Origin: Anaerolineae bacterium
GTDB lineage: Bacteria > Chloroflexota > Anaerolineae > JADYZS01
Reading direction: 5' to 3'
Assembly (NCBI GenBank): GCA_020853075.1
Contig: JADYZS010000183.1
Span: 1 to 9,638 of the forward strand
DNA: 9,638 nt
Shown piece by piece: positions 1-6,973 of this stretch. A program made the position numbers and the translations under genes. Every line of letters begins with the position of its first letter. Positions within the stretch are counted from its first letter, which is position 1. A model generated the notes under the pieces. The model was not told the DNA's origin, made no database searches, and was given only the letters and a program-made list of their open reading frames with translations.

Positions 1-704
1 GCAGCGCGTATAGAGAAGAGTGGGATCTGAAGGGCCTGGTTGCGGCTGTGGGCGCTATCCTGCCGGTGCCGGTCACTGCTGCGGCGCGCTGGGCCACGAT
101 GAACGCGGCAGAGGTAGAGGAAGACCTGCTGACGCTGGCCGAGCAGGCCTACACCGCTAAAGAGGCAGAGTTGGGGCCCGACCTGATGCGCCAGGCCGAG
201 CGGCTGGTGATGTTGCGGGCGGTGGATTCCCGCTGGGTGCGCCACCTGACCGACCTGGATAGTCTGCGGGAGGGCATCGGGCTGCGCGCCTACGGCCAGC
301 AGGACCCGTTGGTCGCTTATAAACGCGAAGCCCATGAGATGTACCAGCAACTTCTGGTGGCTATCCAGAGCGACATTGTGCACAGCATCTTCCATACGGC
401 GGTGCAGCGTCAGCCGGTACGCCCCGCGCCGCCCGTGCTCCGCACCAATCGGGACGGCCAGCAGGCTACCTCTCGCCCGGCGACTGCGCGCAAGGCCGCG
501 GTACCTGCCGGCGAGTCCGGGGCAGCGATGCCTTTGGGCCGTAACGACCTTTGCTGGTGCGGGAGCGGCAAGAAATATAAGCATTGCCACATGCAGACGG
601 ACCGCGGCGCGCAGGGAGGTTCCTCGCGTCCGGTAGCCGCGGGCTCCCCGCAGCCAGCCAAGACGGGAGCCGGCCCCGGGCGCAAGCAGCGGCAGCGCCG
701 GTAG
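1..704 (+). CDS. secA: Preprotein translocase subunit SecA, C-terminal part (5' truncated by window edge)
   Basis: SecA is the ATP-driven motor that pushes preproteins through the SecYEG channel at the inner face of the membrane. Only about 234 C-terminal residues are here; the frame is open from base 3 with no stop, so the gene begins outside the window. The stretch reading HLTDLDSLREGIGLRAYGQ, then DPLVAYKRE, is the characteristic end of the helical wing/scaffold region. At 552-590 is the SEC-C zinc motif (C-x-C-G-S-G-K-K-Y-K-x-C-H), which in SecA binds zinc and contacts SecB or ribosomes. Between them lies a low-complexity Pro/Ala/Arg linker. Oddly, about 38 further residues follow the motif and end in a basic run (RKQRQRR); SEC-C is usually almost at the terminus. 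The GTG at 48 is internal, not a start. The stop is TAG at 702-704. The identification is secure. Confidence 0.95.
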   Translation, partial: SAYREEWDLKGLVAAVGAILPVPVTAAARWATMNAAEVEEDLLTLAEQAYTAKEAELGPDLMRQAERLVMLRAVDSRWVRHLTDLDSLREGIGLRAYGQQDPLVAYKREAHEMYQQLLVAIQSDIVHSIFHTAVQRQPVRPAPPVLRTNRDGQQATSRPATARKAAVPAGESGAAMPLGRNDLCWCGSGKKYKHCHMQTDRGAQGGSSRPVAAGSPQPAKTGAGPGRKQRQRR

Positions 705-712
705 GATATTTC

Positions 713-758
713 GGCCCCCACCCGCCCCCGTTTTACGGGGGAGGGCAGGGAGGGGGCC
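713..758. repeat. GC-rich imperfect palindrome downstream of secA
   Basis: Outer arms GGCCCCC (713-719) and GGGGGCC (752-758) are perfect complements. Inside is a second perfect hairpin, CCCCCGT (725-731) with ACGGGGG (735-741) around a TTT loop. CCC at 721-723 can also pair with GGG at 748-750. It starts 9 bases after the secA stop and ends 38 bases before the kinase start. It could weaken read-through from secA or protect an mRNA 3' end, but there is no T-tract after it, so a standard intrinsic terminator is not supported. It may also be a copy of a dispersed genomic palindrome. Confidence 0.5.
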
Positions 759-796
759 AGGCGAAAGCCGTCGGAAAGATTATCTGTTGGCTACGT

Positions 797-3787
797 ATGA
801 ACGAGGATAAAGAGCAACTCCCGCCTTCTGCCCAGAGCCTTCAACTTGCCACCGGCAGCGATGTCTCCGGGGTGCCAGCACCTCAAGAAGCGGATACCTG
901 GCAAATTCTGCGCGAGGTCAGCCTGCGCCTGACTTCTACCCTAGACCTCTCCGAGGTGTTGGAGACCATCGTGCAGAGTGCCGTGCACCTCGCTGGCGCG
1001 ACGGATTCTCACATCTATCTCTACGACGCCGAGGCGGATACCCTTACCTTTGGAGCCGCCTACTGGTGGGATGGCAGCCACCATCCCATCATCTACCACC
1101 CGCGCCCCCAGGGCATCACGGCCACCGTCGCCCACCAGGGCTCTCCCCTCATCATCAACGATGCCCCCAATCATCCGATCTACGCGGATCCGCAGGCGCG
1201 CGCCTGGGGTGTGCAGGCTATCGCAGGGTTCCCCTTGAAATATGCCCAACGCGTCGTCGGCGTTCTCACCGTGGCCTTTCTGAGACCTCACACCTTTGAC
1301 GAGCGGGAAGTGCGTATCCTGGAACTCTTGTCAGACCAGGCCGCGATTGCCATCCACAACGCACGGCTGGTAGAGGAACTGCGCACCTCGGAAGATAAGT
1401 ATCGGAGTCTGGTTGAAAACTCTCTGGAAGGGGTTTATCTGTTCCAGGACGAGGTATTCCAGTTTGTCAACCCTGCCCTGTGCCGTTTGCTTGGTTATGA
1501 AGCAAAAGAACTGATAAACCGCCCGGCACTAGATGTGATAGCACCCGAAGATCGGCCAACGGTCGCCCAACAGATAGGCCAGCGCCTGAGCGGTGAGATC
1601 CCTTATGCCCGCTACGAGGTCAGGGGACTGTGCAAAGATGGCCGCCGGATTGATGCAGAATTGTCCAGCAGTCTCATTTCATACCAGGGCCGCCCCGCTA
1701 TCCAGGGGACTGTGCGGGACGTTACAGCCCGCAAAGAGGCCGAGGCCGAAATACACCGCCTTAAGGAGTTCAACGAGCGCATCGTCCAGGGGATGGAAGA
1801 AGGCATCCTGATAGAGGACGAGCACGGGATCATCACCTTCGCCAACCCCAAGCTGGAGAAGATACTGGGCTATGACCGGGGTCAAATCATAGGCCTGCAT
1901 TGGACGGCTCTCGTGCCTCTTGCGGAACGAGATACCGTCAGTGCTCAGGTGCGGTTGCGTCCCGCGGGTGTCAAGAGCCAGTACGAGACGAACCTGTTGC
2001 GGCGCGACGGTAGTCTCTTACCTGTCATTGTCAGCGCGACCCCTTTCCTTGATGGCGAGCGTTATACAGGTGTCCTCTCGGCCTTCACCGACATCACCGC
2101 CCGCAAGCGAGCGGAAGAGGCCCTGCGCGAGAGCGAAGAGCGCTATCGTCTCCTGTTTGACAAGATGCTGAACGGCTTCGCCTTGCACGAGATCATCTGC
2201 GACGAGACAGGGAAGCCTGTGGATTACCGTTTTCTGGAAGCGAACCCGGCCTTTGAGAAACTGACGGGGTTGCAAGCCGACGACATCATGGGGAAGACCG
2301 CGCGCGAAGTTCTGCCAAGCATAGAATCACATTGGATTGACATCTATGGCAAAGTTGCCCTCACCGGTGTCCCTGCCTACTTTGAGAATTATGCGCAAGG
2401 GACCGGCAGATACTACGAGGTTTCTGCCTCTAGCCCGAAGAAGGGACAGTTTGTCACCGTATTCGCCGACGTGACGGAACGCAGGCGCGCGGAAGAGACT
2501 TTCCGCGCGCTCAACGCGGCTGCTGTGGCCGTGCAGCAGGCTCAGGACCCGGCGGGCGTCTATCAAGCCGTCTCGCAAGAACTGGGGCGGCTAGGCTTTC
2601 GCACCGTCATCGCCCTGTTGGACGAGACGGGAGAGAAGTTGGTCGTCAGCCACGTCTCCAATCTCACCGGCAGGCAGGCCGAGGGCGAGGCTCTGCTGGG
2701 CATACGAGCACAAGACTTTGCGCTTCCTACCGAAAAGGTGCCTGTCACGGCATCCGTTCTGCGCCAGGGGCGCACCACGTTTATTTACGATCTGATAGAT
2801 GAGATACAACAGATAGTCCCCGATAATGAGCGGAAAGGATTGATAAAGGCGTTTTTGCGGACGTTAGGGTTTCGCCACAGCATCCTGGCCCCTCTCCTTA
2901 CCAAAGGCCGCGCTATCGGCTTGTTGGCTGTCATCTCGCCTCTCTTGACAGAGCAGGACATTCCCGCAGTAACCGCCTTCGCCAACCAGATGGCAATTGC
3001 CCTGGAGAATGCACGTTTGTACGAGACTCTACGGGAGCGGGCAGAGCGTCTGGAACAGGCATACTCCGAACTGAAAAAACTAGACCAGATGAAGGATGAG
3101 TTCGTGCAGAACATCTCTCACGAGCTGCGCACGCCGCTGACCTTCATTCGCAGTTACGTAGATTTGATGTTAGAGGGAGCGTTGGGCCCCATCACCGACG
3201 AGCAGCAGGGGTCATTGGAGGTCGTCGCCAACCGCACGGAAGGGATCATTCGCCTGGTGGGTGACATCATCTCGCTCAAACGGGCAGAGATGGCGAATCT
3301 GGAATTGATGACGACGTCGCTGGTCGAGATCGCCCGCCTGTCGGTGCGCGGCGCCGAGGTGACGGCAGAAGAAGCAGGGCTGAAGATCGTATTAGATGTG
3401 CCCGACAATCTTCCCCTGGTACAGGCCGATCCTCAGCGCATCTACCAGGTTTTTGATAACTTACTTGGGAACGCCATCAAGTTCAGCAATGCAGGGGGAT
3501 CTATCACGGTGCGGCTGCGTCACGCCGACAGTTTCGTGCGGGCTGAGGTGGTGGATCAGGGCATCGGCATACCGGACGGCCATCTGGATAGAATCTGGGA
3601 GCGTTTCTACCAGGTGGACGGGACCAGCACCCGGCGTTTTGGTGGCGCGGGCCTCGGCCTCGCCATCGTCAAACGCATCATTGAAGCCCACGGCGGCATC
3701 ATCGGCGTGGAAAGCACGGAAGGAAAAGGGAGTACCTTCTTCTTCACCATCCCGAAAGCCAGTGCGCCTGATACGCTGGGGGCGTAG
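797..3787 (+). CDS. Cytosolic multi-sensor histidine kinase, GAF-PAS-PAS-PAS-GAF-HisKA-HATPase
   Basis: This 996-residue sensor kinase should autophosphorylate a histidine in response to ligand or redox signals and pass the phosphate to a response regulator. Approximate domains: GAF 33-192; PAS 197-315 (ends VRDVTARKEAEAE); PAS 322-440 (ends FTDITARKRAEE); PAS 445-566 (ends FADVTERRRAEE); GAF 570-742; HisKA 762-830 with the H-box NISHELRTPL, phospho-acceptor His775; HATPase 865-985 with N-box DNLLGNAIKFS (887-897), G1 DQGIGIP (920-926), F-box near WERFYQVD, and G2 GGAGLGLAI (949-957). All kinase boxes are intact. No membrane span or signal peptide is seen, so it is probably soluble. No receiver or HPt domain is fused. 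The frame is open back to 584, but that start lies inside secA and the intervening translation is low-complexity, so ATG 797 is chosen; no strong ribosome site precedes it. The ligands cannot be told from sequence. Confidence 0.94.
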   Translation: MNEDKEQLPPSAQSLQLATGSDVSGVPAPQEADTWQILREVSLRLTSTLDLSEVLETIVQSAVHLAGATDSHIYLYDAEADTLTFGAAYWWDGSHHPIIYHPRPQGITATVAHQGSPLIINDAPNHPIYADPQARAWGVQAIAGFPLKYAQRVVGVLTVAFLRPHTFDEREVRILELLSDQAAIAIHNARLVEELRTSEDKYRSLVENSLEGVYLFQDEVFQFVNPALCRLLGYEAKELINRPALDVIAPEDRPTVAQQIGQRLSGEIPYARYEVRGLCKDGRRIDAELSSSLISYQGRPAIQGTVRDVTARKEAEAEIHRLKEFNERIVQGMEEGILIEDEHGIITFANPKLEKILGYDRGQIIGLHWTALVPLAERDTVSAQVRLRPAGVKSQYETNLLRRDGSLLPVIVSATPFLDGERYTGVLSAFTDITARKRAEEALRESEERYRLLFDKMLNGFALHEIICDETGKPVDYRFLEANPAFEKLTGLQADDIMGKTAREVLPSIESHWIDIYGKVALTGVPAYFENYAQGTGRYYEVSASSPKKGQFVTVFADVTERRRAEETFRALNAAAVAVQQAQDPAGVYQAVSQELGRLGFRTVIALLDETGEKLVVSHVSNLTGRQAEGEALLGIRAQDFALPTEKVPVTASVLRQGRTTFIYDLIDEIQQIVPDNERKGLIKAFLRTLGFRHSILAPLLTKGRAIGLLAVISPLLTEQDIPAVTAFANQMAIALENARLYETLRERAERLEQAYSELKKLDQMKDEFVQNISHELRTPLTFIRSYVDLMLEGALGPITDEQQGSLEVVANRTEGIIRLVGDIISLKRAEMANLELMTTSLVEIARLSVRGAEVTAEEAGLKIVLDVPDNLPLVQADPQRIYQVFDNLLGNAIKFSNAGGSITVRLRHADSFVRAEVVDQGIGIPDGHLDRIWERFYQVDGTSTRRFGGAGLGLAIVKRIIEAHGGIIGVESTEGKGSTFFFTIPKASAPDTLGA

Positions 3788-3821
3788 AAGTGCGATTTAC
3801 CCGCTCCCTTTTGGGTTCGGG

Positions 3822-3835
3822 ACAGACAGGTCTGT
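3822..3835. repeat. 14-base inverted repeat abutting the 31-base palindrome
   Basis: ACAGAC (3822-3827) and GTCTGT (3830-3835) are exact complements around AG. The site overlaps the first three bases of the adjacent 31-base palindrome and is absent from the other copies of that palindrome. It sits 52 bases upstream of the ATPase-winged-helix gene, so it could be an operator half of a compound site or chance sequence beside a repeat. Confidence 0.35.
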
Positions 3836-3863
3836 AGAGACGAGCCGCCGGCTCGTCTCTACA
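3833..3863. repeat. 31-base perfect palindromic repeat, copy 1 (REP/MITE-like)
   Basis: Arms TGTAGAGACGAGC (3833-3845) and GCTCGTCTCTACA (3851-3863) are perfect 13-base inverted repeats around the spacer CGCCG; the outer C and G of the spacer also pair, giving a 14-bp stem with a 3-base loop. An exact reverse complement occurs at 8214-8244 and a decayed copy at 8286-8317. The homology stops sharply at the 31-base limits and no target-site duplication is visible. It lies in the 99-base gap between the kinase and the ATPase-winged-helix gene, 23 bases before that gene's ATG. In RNA it would form a very stable hairpin that could attenuate or punctuate the transcript. Confidence 0.85.
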
Positions 3864-3886
3864 TAATATCTACGCAAGGGCCATAG

Positions 3887-5260
3887 ATGGACGAAGAACA
3901 TCGCCTCCGCTATGCCGACGCGCGCTACTTCTTGACTTGTGCGGGCAATCTCCAATGCGTCGCGCTGGTCGGCATCAGCAACATGGGTAAAACAAGCCTC
4001 TTGCGAATGCTCTGCGACCTGGCAGTGCACGAGATTCACCTGGGCGCGGCTGCCCGCGATTTTGTCCTGGGCTCGGTGGACTGTAACCGCATCCTGGAGA
4101 TGACGGAACAGGGATTCTACGAACTAACCCTGCGCTGCCTTCTGGATAACCTGGCAGGCCCCAATGGCCCCGCCTCGGAAACGGTTGCTACGCAACTGCG
4201 CGCGGCCTACGCGCGTCTATTGCATCCGACCAGTTCGTTTGATGTGCCTCTCGGTTTTAATCAGGGGATGACGGCCATCGGCGAGGGAGCGAATCACAGG
4301 CTCGTGTTGATCTTTGACGAGTTTGATGAGCCGCTGGCGACCATTGACCGGCGCGTATTCCTGAACCTGCGCGCGCTGAAAGACCAATATCCTCAGCGCC
4401 TCAGTTACGTGACCGCCACGAACCGCCGTCCGGGGCGAATTCGTAGCGATAAGGAAGTGGGCGAATTCGTGGAGCTCCTTGCCCACCATACCTGGTATCT
4501 GGGCCCTTTGACCGAGGCCGATACCCGCCAGTTTGTCATGCAATTCGCCAGGCAGGAGGGTGTCACCTTTGACGAAGCCGACATCAGCTTCATTATGGAG
4601 CGCGCGGGAGGCCATCCTGGACTCCTGGACGCGGTGTGCCGCGCCCTGGGTAAAGTGACCGGGGAGCCGGAACGTACGCCCAGCCAGGATGCCCTCATCC
4701 ATCGCCAGGTGGCCGAGGAGTTGGCCCGCGGCGGGCCGGCGCAGGCCGAAAGTCGTAAGATATGGCTTGACCTGACGGACGAGGAACAGGAAGCATTGCT
4801 CGCTCCGTTCACGCCTGGGGCATCACCCGACCCGGACGCCCAACACTCTCTCCACCAGAAGCACGTCCTGCTGGACAACGGCAATGTGGAGGAACCGCGG
4901 CTCTTCTCTAACCTCTTTGCCGAGTTCGTGGGCCGCCAGCGCATCGTGAGAAGAACGAGGCCCGCCGGGGTGCAGGTGGACGTGGAAGCGGGCGAGGCTT
5001 CGGTGGATGGTCGCCCGATTCCCACACTGACCAATCTGGAATACAAACTACTCCTTTTGTTATACGGTCATCTGGGCAAGATTTGCGACAAGTACCAGGT
5101 GGTGCAGGCGGTGTGGGGCGAAGACTACATTGACGAGGTGGACGACGCCCGTATAGAGAAACTGGTGAGCCGCCTGCGCCAGAAGATTGAGACGGACCCC
5201 GCGAACCCCAAGTATCTCTTGACCATCCGCGGGCGAGGATATAAGTTGGCAAGTGGCTGA
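3887..5260 (+). CDS. P-loop (AAA/STAND-like) ATPase fused to a C-terminal OmpR/PhoB-type winged-helix DNA-binding domain
   Basis: Probable ATP-dependent transcription regulator of 457 residues; target unknown. The N-terminal half is a P-loop ATPase: Walker A GISNMGKT (29-36, Lys35), Walker B LVLIFDEFDEP (139-149, Asp144/Glu145), a sensor-1-like YVTATNR (174-180), and the lid motif GGHPGLLDAV (241-250) common in STAND and archaeal-type AAA ATPases. Residues about 363-456 form an OmpR/PhoB winged helix: LTNLEYKLLLLLYGHLGK, the recognition-helix region DDARIEKLVSRLRQKIE, and the wing reading YLLTIRGRGYKL. Where a response regulator would have a receiver with a phospho-accepting Asp, this protein has the ATPase, so it is not a classical response regulator. 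No membrane segment is seen. AAGGG (3876-3880) lies 6 bases before ATG 3887; TAG codons in the upstream palindrome limit a longer start. It follows a histidine kinase in the same direction; a functional link is inferred, not shown. Confidence 0.85.
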   Translation: MDEEHRLRYADARYFLTCAGNLQCVALVGISNMGKTSLLRMLCDLAVHEIHLGAAARDFVLGSVDCNRILEMTEQGFYELTLRCLLDNLAGPNGPASETVATQLRAAYARLLHPTSSFDVPLGFNQGMTAIGEGANHRLVLIFDEFDEPLATIDRRVFLNLRALKDQYPQRLSYVTATNRRPGRIRSDKEVGEFVELLAHHTWYLGPLTEADTRQFVMQFARQEGVTFDEADISFIMERAGGHPGLLDAVCRALGKVTGEPERTPSQDALIHRQVAEELARGGPAQAESRKIWLDLTDEEQEALLAPFTPGASPDPDAQHSLHQKHVLLDNGNVEEPRLFSNLFAEFVGRQRIVRRTRPAGVQVDVEAGEASVDGRPIPTLTNLEYKLLLLLYGHLGKICDKYQVVQAVWGEDYIDEVDDARIEKLVSRLRQKIETDPANPKYLLTIRGRGYKLASG

Positions 5261-5286
5261 CGAATAGAGGAGGGAGCAAACGATTA

Positions 5287-5316
5287 CCTCTGTTATGATT
5301 TATGTCATAGCAGAGG
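5287..5316. promoter_or_regulatory. AT-rich stem-loop 1 after the ATPase-winged-helix gene / upstream of gdh
   Basis: CCTCTGTTATGA (5287-5298) and TCATAGCAGAGG (5305-5316) form a 12-bp stem with one G-T wobble and a 6-base loop. It begins 26 bases after the upstream stop. The left arm contains TG-T-TATGAT (5291-5299), which resembles an extended -10 box, but no matching -35 is visible. It may be a terminator of the upstream gene (though only a weak T-rich stretch follows), an operator, or part of the gdh promoter. The composition is sharply AT-rich against a GC-rich background. Confidence 0.5.
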
Positions 5317-5319
5317 ACG

Positions 5320-5338
5320 CTATTATTTGTCATAATAG
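5320..5338. promoter_or_regulatory. AT-rich stem-loop 2, next to stem-loop 1
   Basis: CTATTAT (5320-5326) and ATAATAG (5332-5338) are exact complements around TTGTC. It lies three bases after stem-loop 1, and both share the heptamer TGTCATA (5303-5309 and 5328-5334, 25 bases apart). Paired dyads with a repeated core fit a tandem operator, for example for the winged-helix protein encoded immediately upstream, but this is inference. Confidence 0.45.
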
Positions 5339-5482
5339 TTCACCATTTCACAGCGGCAGTAAGAACTGAGAGCCGATGCCGTCTCTCGCGGCACTGCAGC
5401 CCGGACGAGGGTGTGACTGCCCGATCCAGATCCTCCCTGGCGCGCTCTGAGGAGAGCCAGGACCACGTAAGGAGAAAGGGCT
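5339..5482 (+). promoter_or_regulatory. Leader of gdh with a hairpin and Shine-Dalgarno site
   Basis: These 144 bases hold no convincing ORF. CCTGGC (5436-5441) pairs with GCCAGG (5456-5461); within it GCTCT (5444-5448) can alternatively pair with AGAGC (5453-5457). The ribosome site AAGGAG (5469-5474) follows 7 bases later and lies 8 bases before ATG 5483, which fixes the gdh start. I looked for T-box, glycine and glutamine riboswitch signatures and recognised none. Confidence 0.4.
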
Positions 5483-6853
5483 ATGTCCGGGAAGAAGCAG
5501 GTTGTCAAGGAGATCCCTCTGATCTCCGTGCCGTCGGGCGATGGGCACGGCGTTGCCGCCCCAATCCGCCCTACTACGGTTCCGTCGCAGGACGGCCATG
5601 ACTCAGCCTCTCTATCGCCTTTCCAGATAGCACAGAGACAATTTGACGAAGCAGCCCAATACCTCACCGGCGTGCGACCGGAATACCTGGCGAAGTTGCG
5701 CCTGCCAGAGCGGGAGTTGACCGTCAATTTCCCGGTGCGGCTGGATGATGGCGCGATTCGCATCTTCACTGGCTATCGCGTCCAACATTCCATGCTGCGC
5801 GGGCCCGCGAAGGGCGGCATCCGCTATCACCCCGACGTCACGCTGGACGAAGTCCGTGCCCTCGCCATGTGGATGACCATGAAGTGCGCGGTGGTAGGTA
5901 TCCCTTACGGTGGCGCGAAGGGCGGCGTCGCCTGTAACCCTAAGGAAATGTCCCAGGGTGAGGTGGAGCGCCTGACCCGCCGTTTCACTCACGAGATCAG
6001 CAGTATCATCGGCCCCCATCGCGATATCCCTGCTCCTGACGTCAATACGAACGCCCAGGTTATGGCCTGGATGCTGGATACCTACACCATGAAGGTGGGA
6101 CACCCCTCCCCTGCACTGATCACAGGGAAACCGATTGAACTGGGAGGCTCGTTGGGCCGTAACGAAGCCTCCGCGCGCGGCTGCCCATACACGCTGCGGC
6201 GTGCGGCGAAGCGGCTGGGCCTCTCTGTATCGGGGGCCTCGGTCGTGATCCAGGGCTACGGCAACGCGGGCTCCATCTCCGCTTCCCTCCTCCGCGAAGA
6301 CGGCTGCCGGATCGTCGCAGCCAGCGATTCCCAGGGAGGGGTCTATAATCCCAAGGGGCTGGACCCGCAGGCGTTGTCGTACTGGAAAGAGGAGAACAAA
6401 ACCGTCGCCACCTATCCCGATGGCGACTTCGTGACCAATGCCGAGCTGCTGGAACTCCCGTGCGACGTTCTCATTCCCGCGGCCTTGGAGCGGCAACTGA
6501 CCGGCCAGAACGCCGACCGGGTGAAGGCACGGCTCATCGGCGAGGCGGCCAACGGCCCTACCGAGCCGGAGGCCGACGATATCTTCCACGACAAAGGCAT
6601 CTTCGTTATCCCCGACATCCTTGCCAACGCGGGCGGCGTCACCGTCAGTTACTTTGAATGGGTGCAAAACCTGCAATCGTTCTCCTGGGACGAGGACGAG
6701 GTCAACCGGCAGTTGGAGCGGATCATGGATCGCGCCTTTGATCAGGTGATGGAGATTGCCGAGGAAAAGAAAGTGCGCAACCGGGTCGCGGCCCACATCC
6801 TGGCTATCTCCCGTTGCACCAAGGCATTTCATCTGCGGGGTGTGTACCCCTAA
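5483..6853 (+). CDS. gdhA: Glutamate dehydrogenase (Glu/Leu/Phe/Val dehydrogenase family)
   Basis: Catalyses reversible oxidative deamination of glutamate to 2-oxoglutarate and ammonium, linking nitrogen and carbon metabolism in the cytosol. The protein has 456 residues. The N-terminal substrate domain shows RGPAKGGIRYHP (107-118), MTMKCAVVGIPYGGAKGGV (131-149) with substrate/catalytic lysines Lys134 and Lys146, and PAPDVNTN (183-190) with catalytic Asp186. The Rossmann domain has VIQGYGNAGS (255-264), and an acidic residue ends the second strand (SDS, Asp282), which favours NAD over NADP but does not prove it. EAANGPTEPEAD (354-365) and ANAGGVTVSYFEWVQNLQ (381-398) are also typical. About 44 residues precede the usual family start (LSPFQIAQRQ); this extension contains VPSGDGH (16-22) and VPSQDGH (33-39), a short internal repeat. 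The strong AAGGAG site supports ATG 5483, so the extension is probably translated. Leucine or other amino acid specificity cannot be fully excluded. Confidence 0.95.
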   Translation: MSGKKQVVKEIPLISVPSGDGHGVAAPIRPTTVPSQDGHDSASLSPFQIAQRQFDEAAQYLTGVRPEYLAKLRLPERELTVNFPVRLDDGAIRIFTGYRVQHSMLRGPAKGGIRYHPDVTLDEVRALAMWMTMKCAVVGIPYGGAKGGVACNPKEMSQGEVERLTRRFTHEISSIIGPHRDIPAPDVNTNAQVMAWMLDTYTMKVGHPSPALITGKPIELGGSLGRNEASARGCPYTLRRAAKRLGLSVSGASVVIQGYGNAGSISASLLREDGCRIVAASDSQGGVYNPKGLDPQALSYWKEENKTVATYPDGDFVTNAELLELPCDVLIPAALERQLTGQNADRVKARLIGEAANGPTEPEADDIFHDKGIFVIPDILANAGGVTVSYFEWVQNLQSFSWDEDEVNRQLERIMDRAFDQVMEIAEEKKVRNRVAAHILAISRCTKAFHLRGVYP

Positions 6854-6881
6854 CAGCGCGTTCTCCCCCGTTGGGATAGCC

Positions 6882-6914
6882 GACTCCCGCCTGGCACATC
6901 GCCAGGCGGGAGTC
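6882..6914 (+). terminator. Stem-loop terminator after gdh
   Basis: GACTCCCGCCTGGC (6882-6895) and GCCAGGCGGGAGTC (6901-6914) form a perfect 14-bp stem with loop ACATC. The downstream TCTGTCTCATTT is only moderately T-rich. It starts 28 bases after the gdh stop and lies immediately before the promoter of the next gene, so it separates the two transcription units. Confidence 0.75.
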
Positions 6915-6924
6915 TCTGTCTCAT

Positions 6925-6953
6925 TTGACAGGGACCGGGAAGGAAGATATGAT
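6925..6953 (+). promoter_or_regulatory. Near-consensus sigma70-type promoter for the RNA methyltransferase gene
   Basis: The -35 box TTGACA (6925-6930) is a perfect match, followed by exactly 17 bases and the -10 box TATGAT (6948-6953, five of six). Transcription would begin around 6960, leaving a leader of only about 14 bases before ATG 6974, with no good ribosome site inside it. The AGGAAG at 6941-6946 looks like a Shine-Dalgarno site but falls in the promoter spacer. Confidence 0.7.
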
Positions 6954-6973
6954 GCCTGGGCGGTGTTTCTGGA

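Noticed and set aside
584..796. Possible upstream start of the histidine kinase overlapping secA
   Set aside because: The 71 extra residues read through the secA end and a G/C palindrome and look like low-complexity translation; ATG 797 leads directly into plausible protein.
4217..5046. Long minus-strand open frames opposite the ATPase-winged-helix gene
   Set aside because: They mirror the GC-rich third-position pattern of the plus-strand gene and their translations have no recognisable motifs.
5339..5482. Riboswitch or T-box in the gdh leader
   Set aside because: No T-box GGTGG-type core or known riboswitch consensus was recognisable; only generic hairpins are visible.
5612..6832. A 406-codon open frame on the minus strand covering almost all of glutamate dehydrogenase
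   Set aside because: It is antisense to an unmistakable enzyme; its translation shows no recognisable domain and it is explained by high-GC codon bias.
6941..6954. AGGAAG followed by ATGATG as an upstream start for the RNA methyltransferase gene
   Set aside because: Both ATGs are out of frame with the TRAM domain, an in-frame TGA lies at 6950, and the sequence is better explained as promoter spacer and -10 box.
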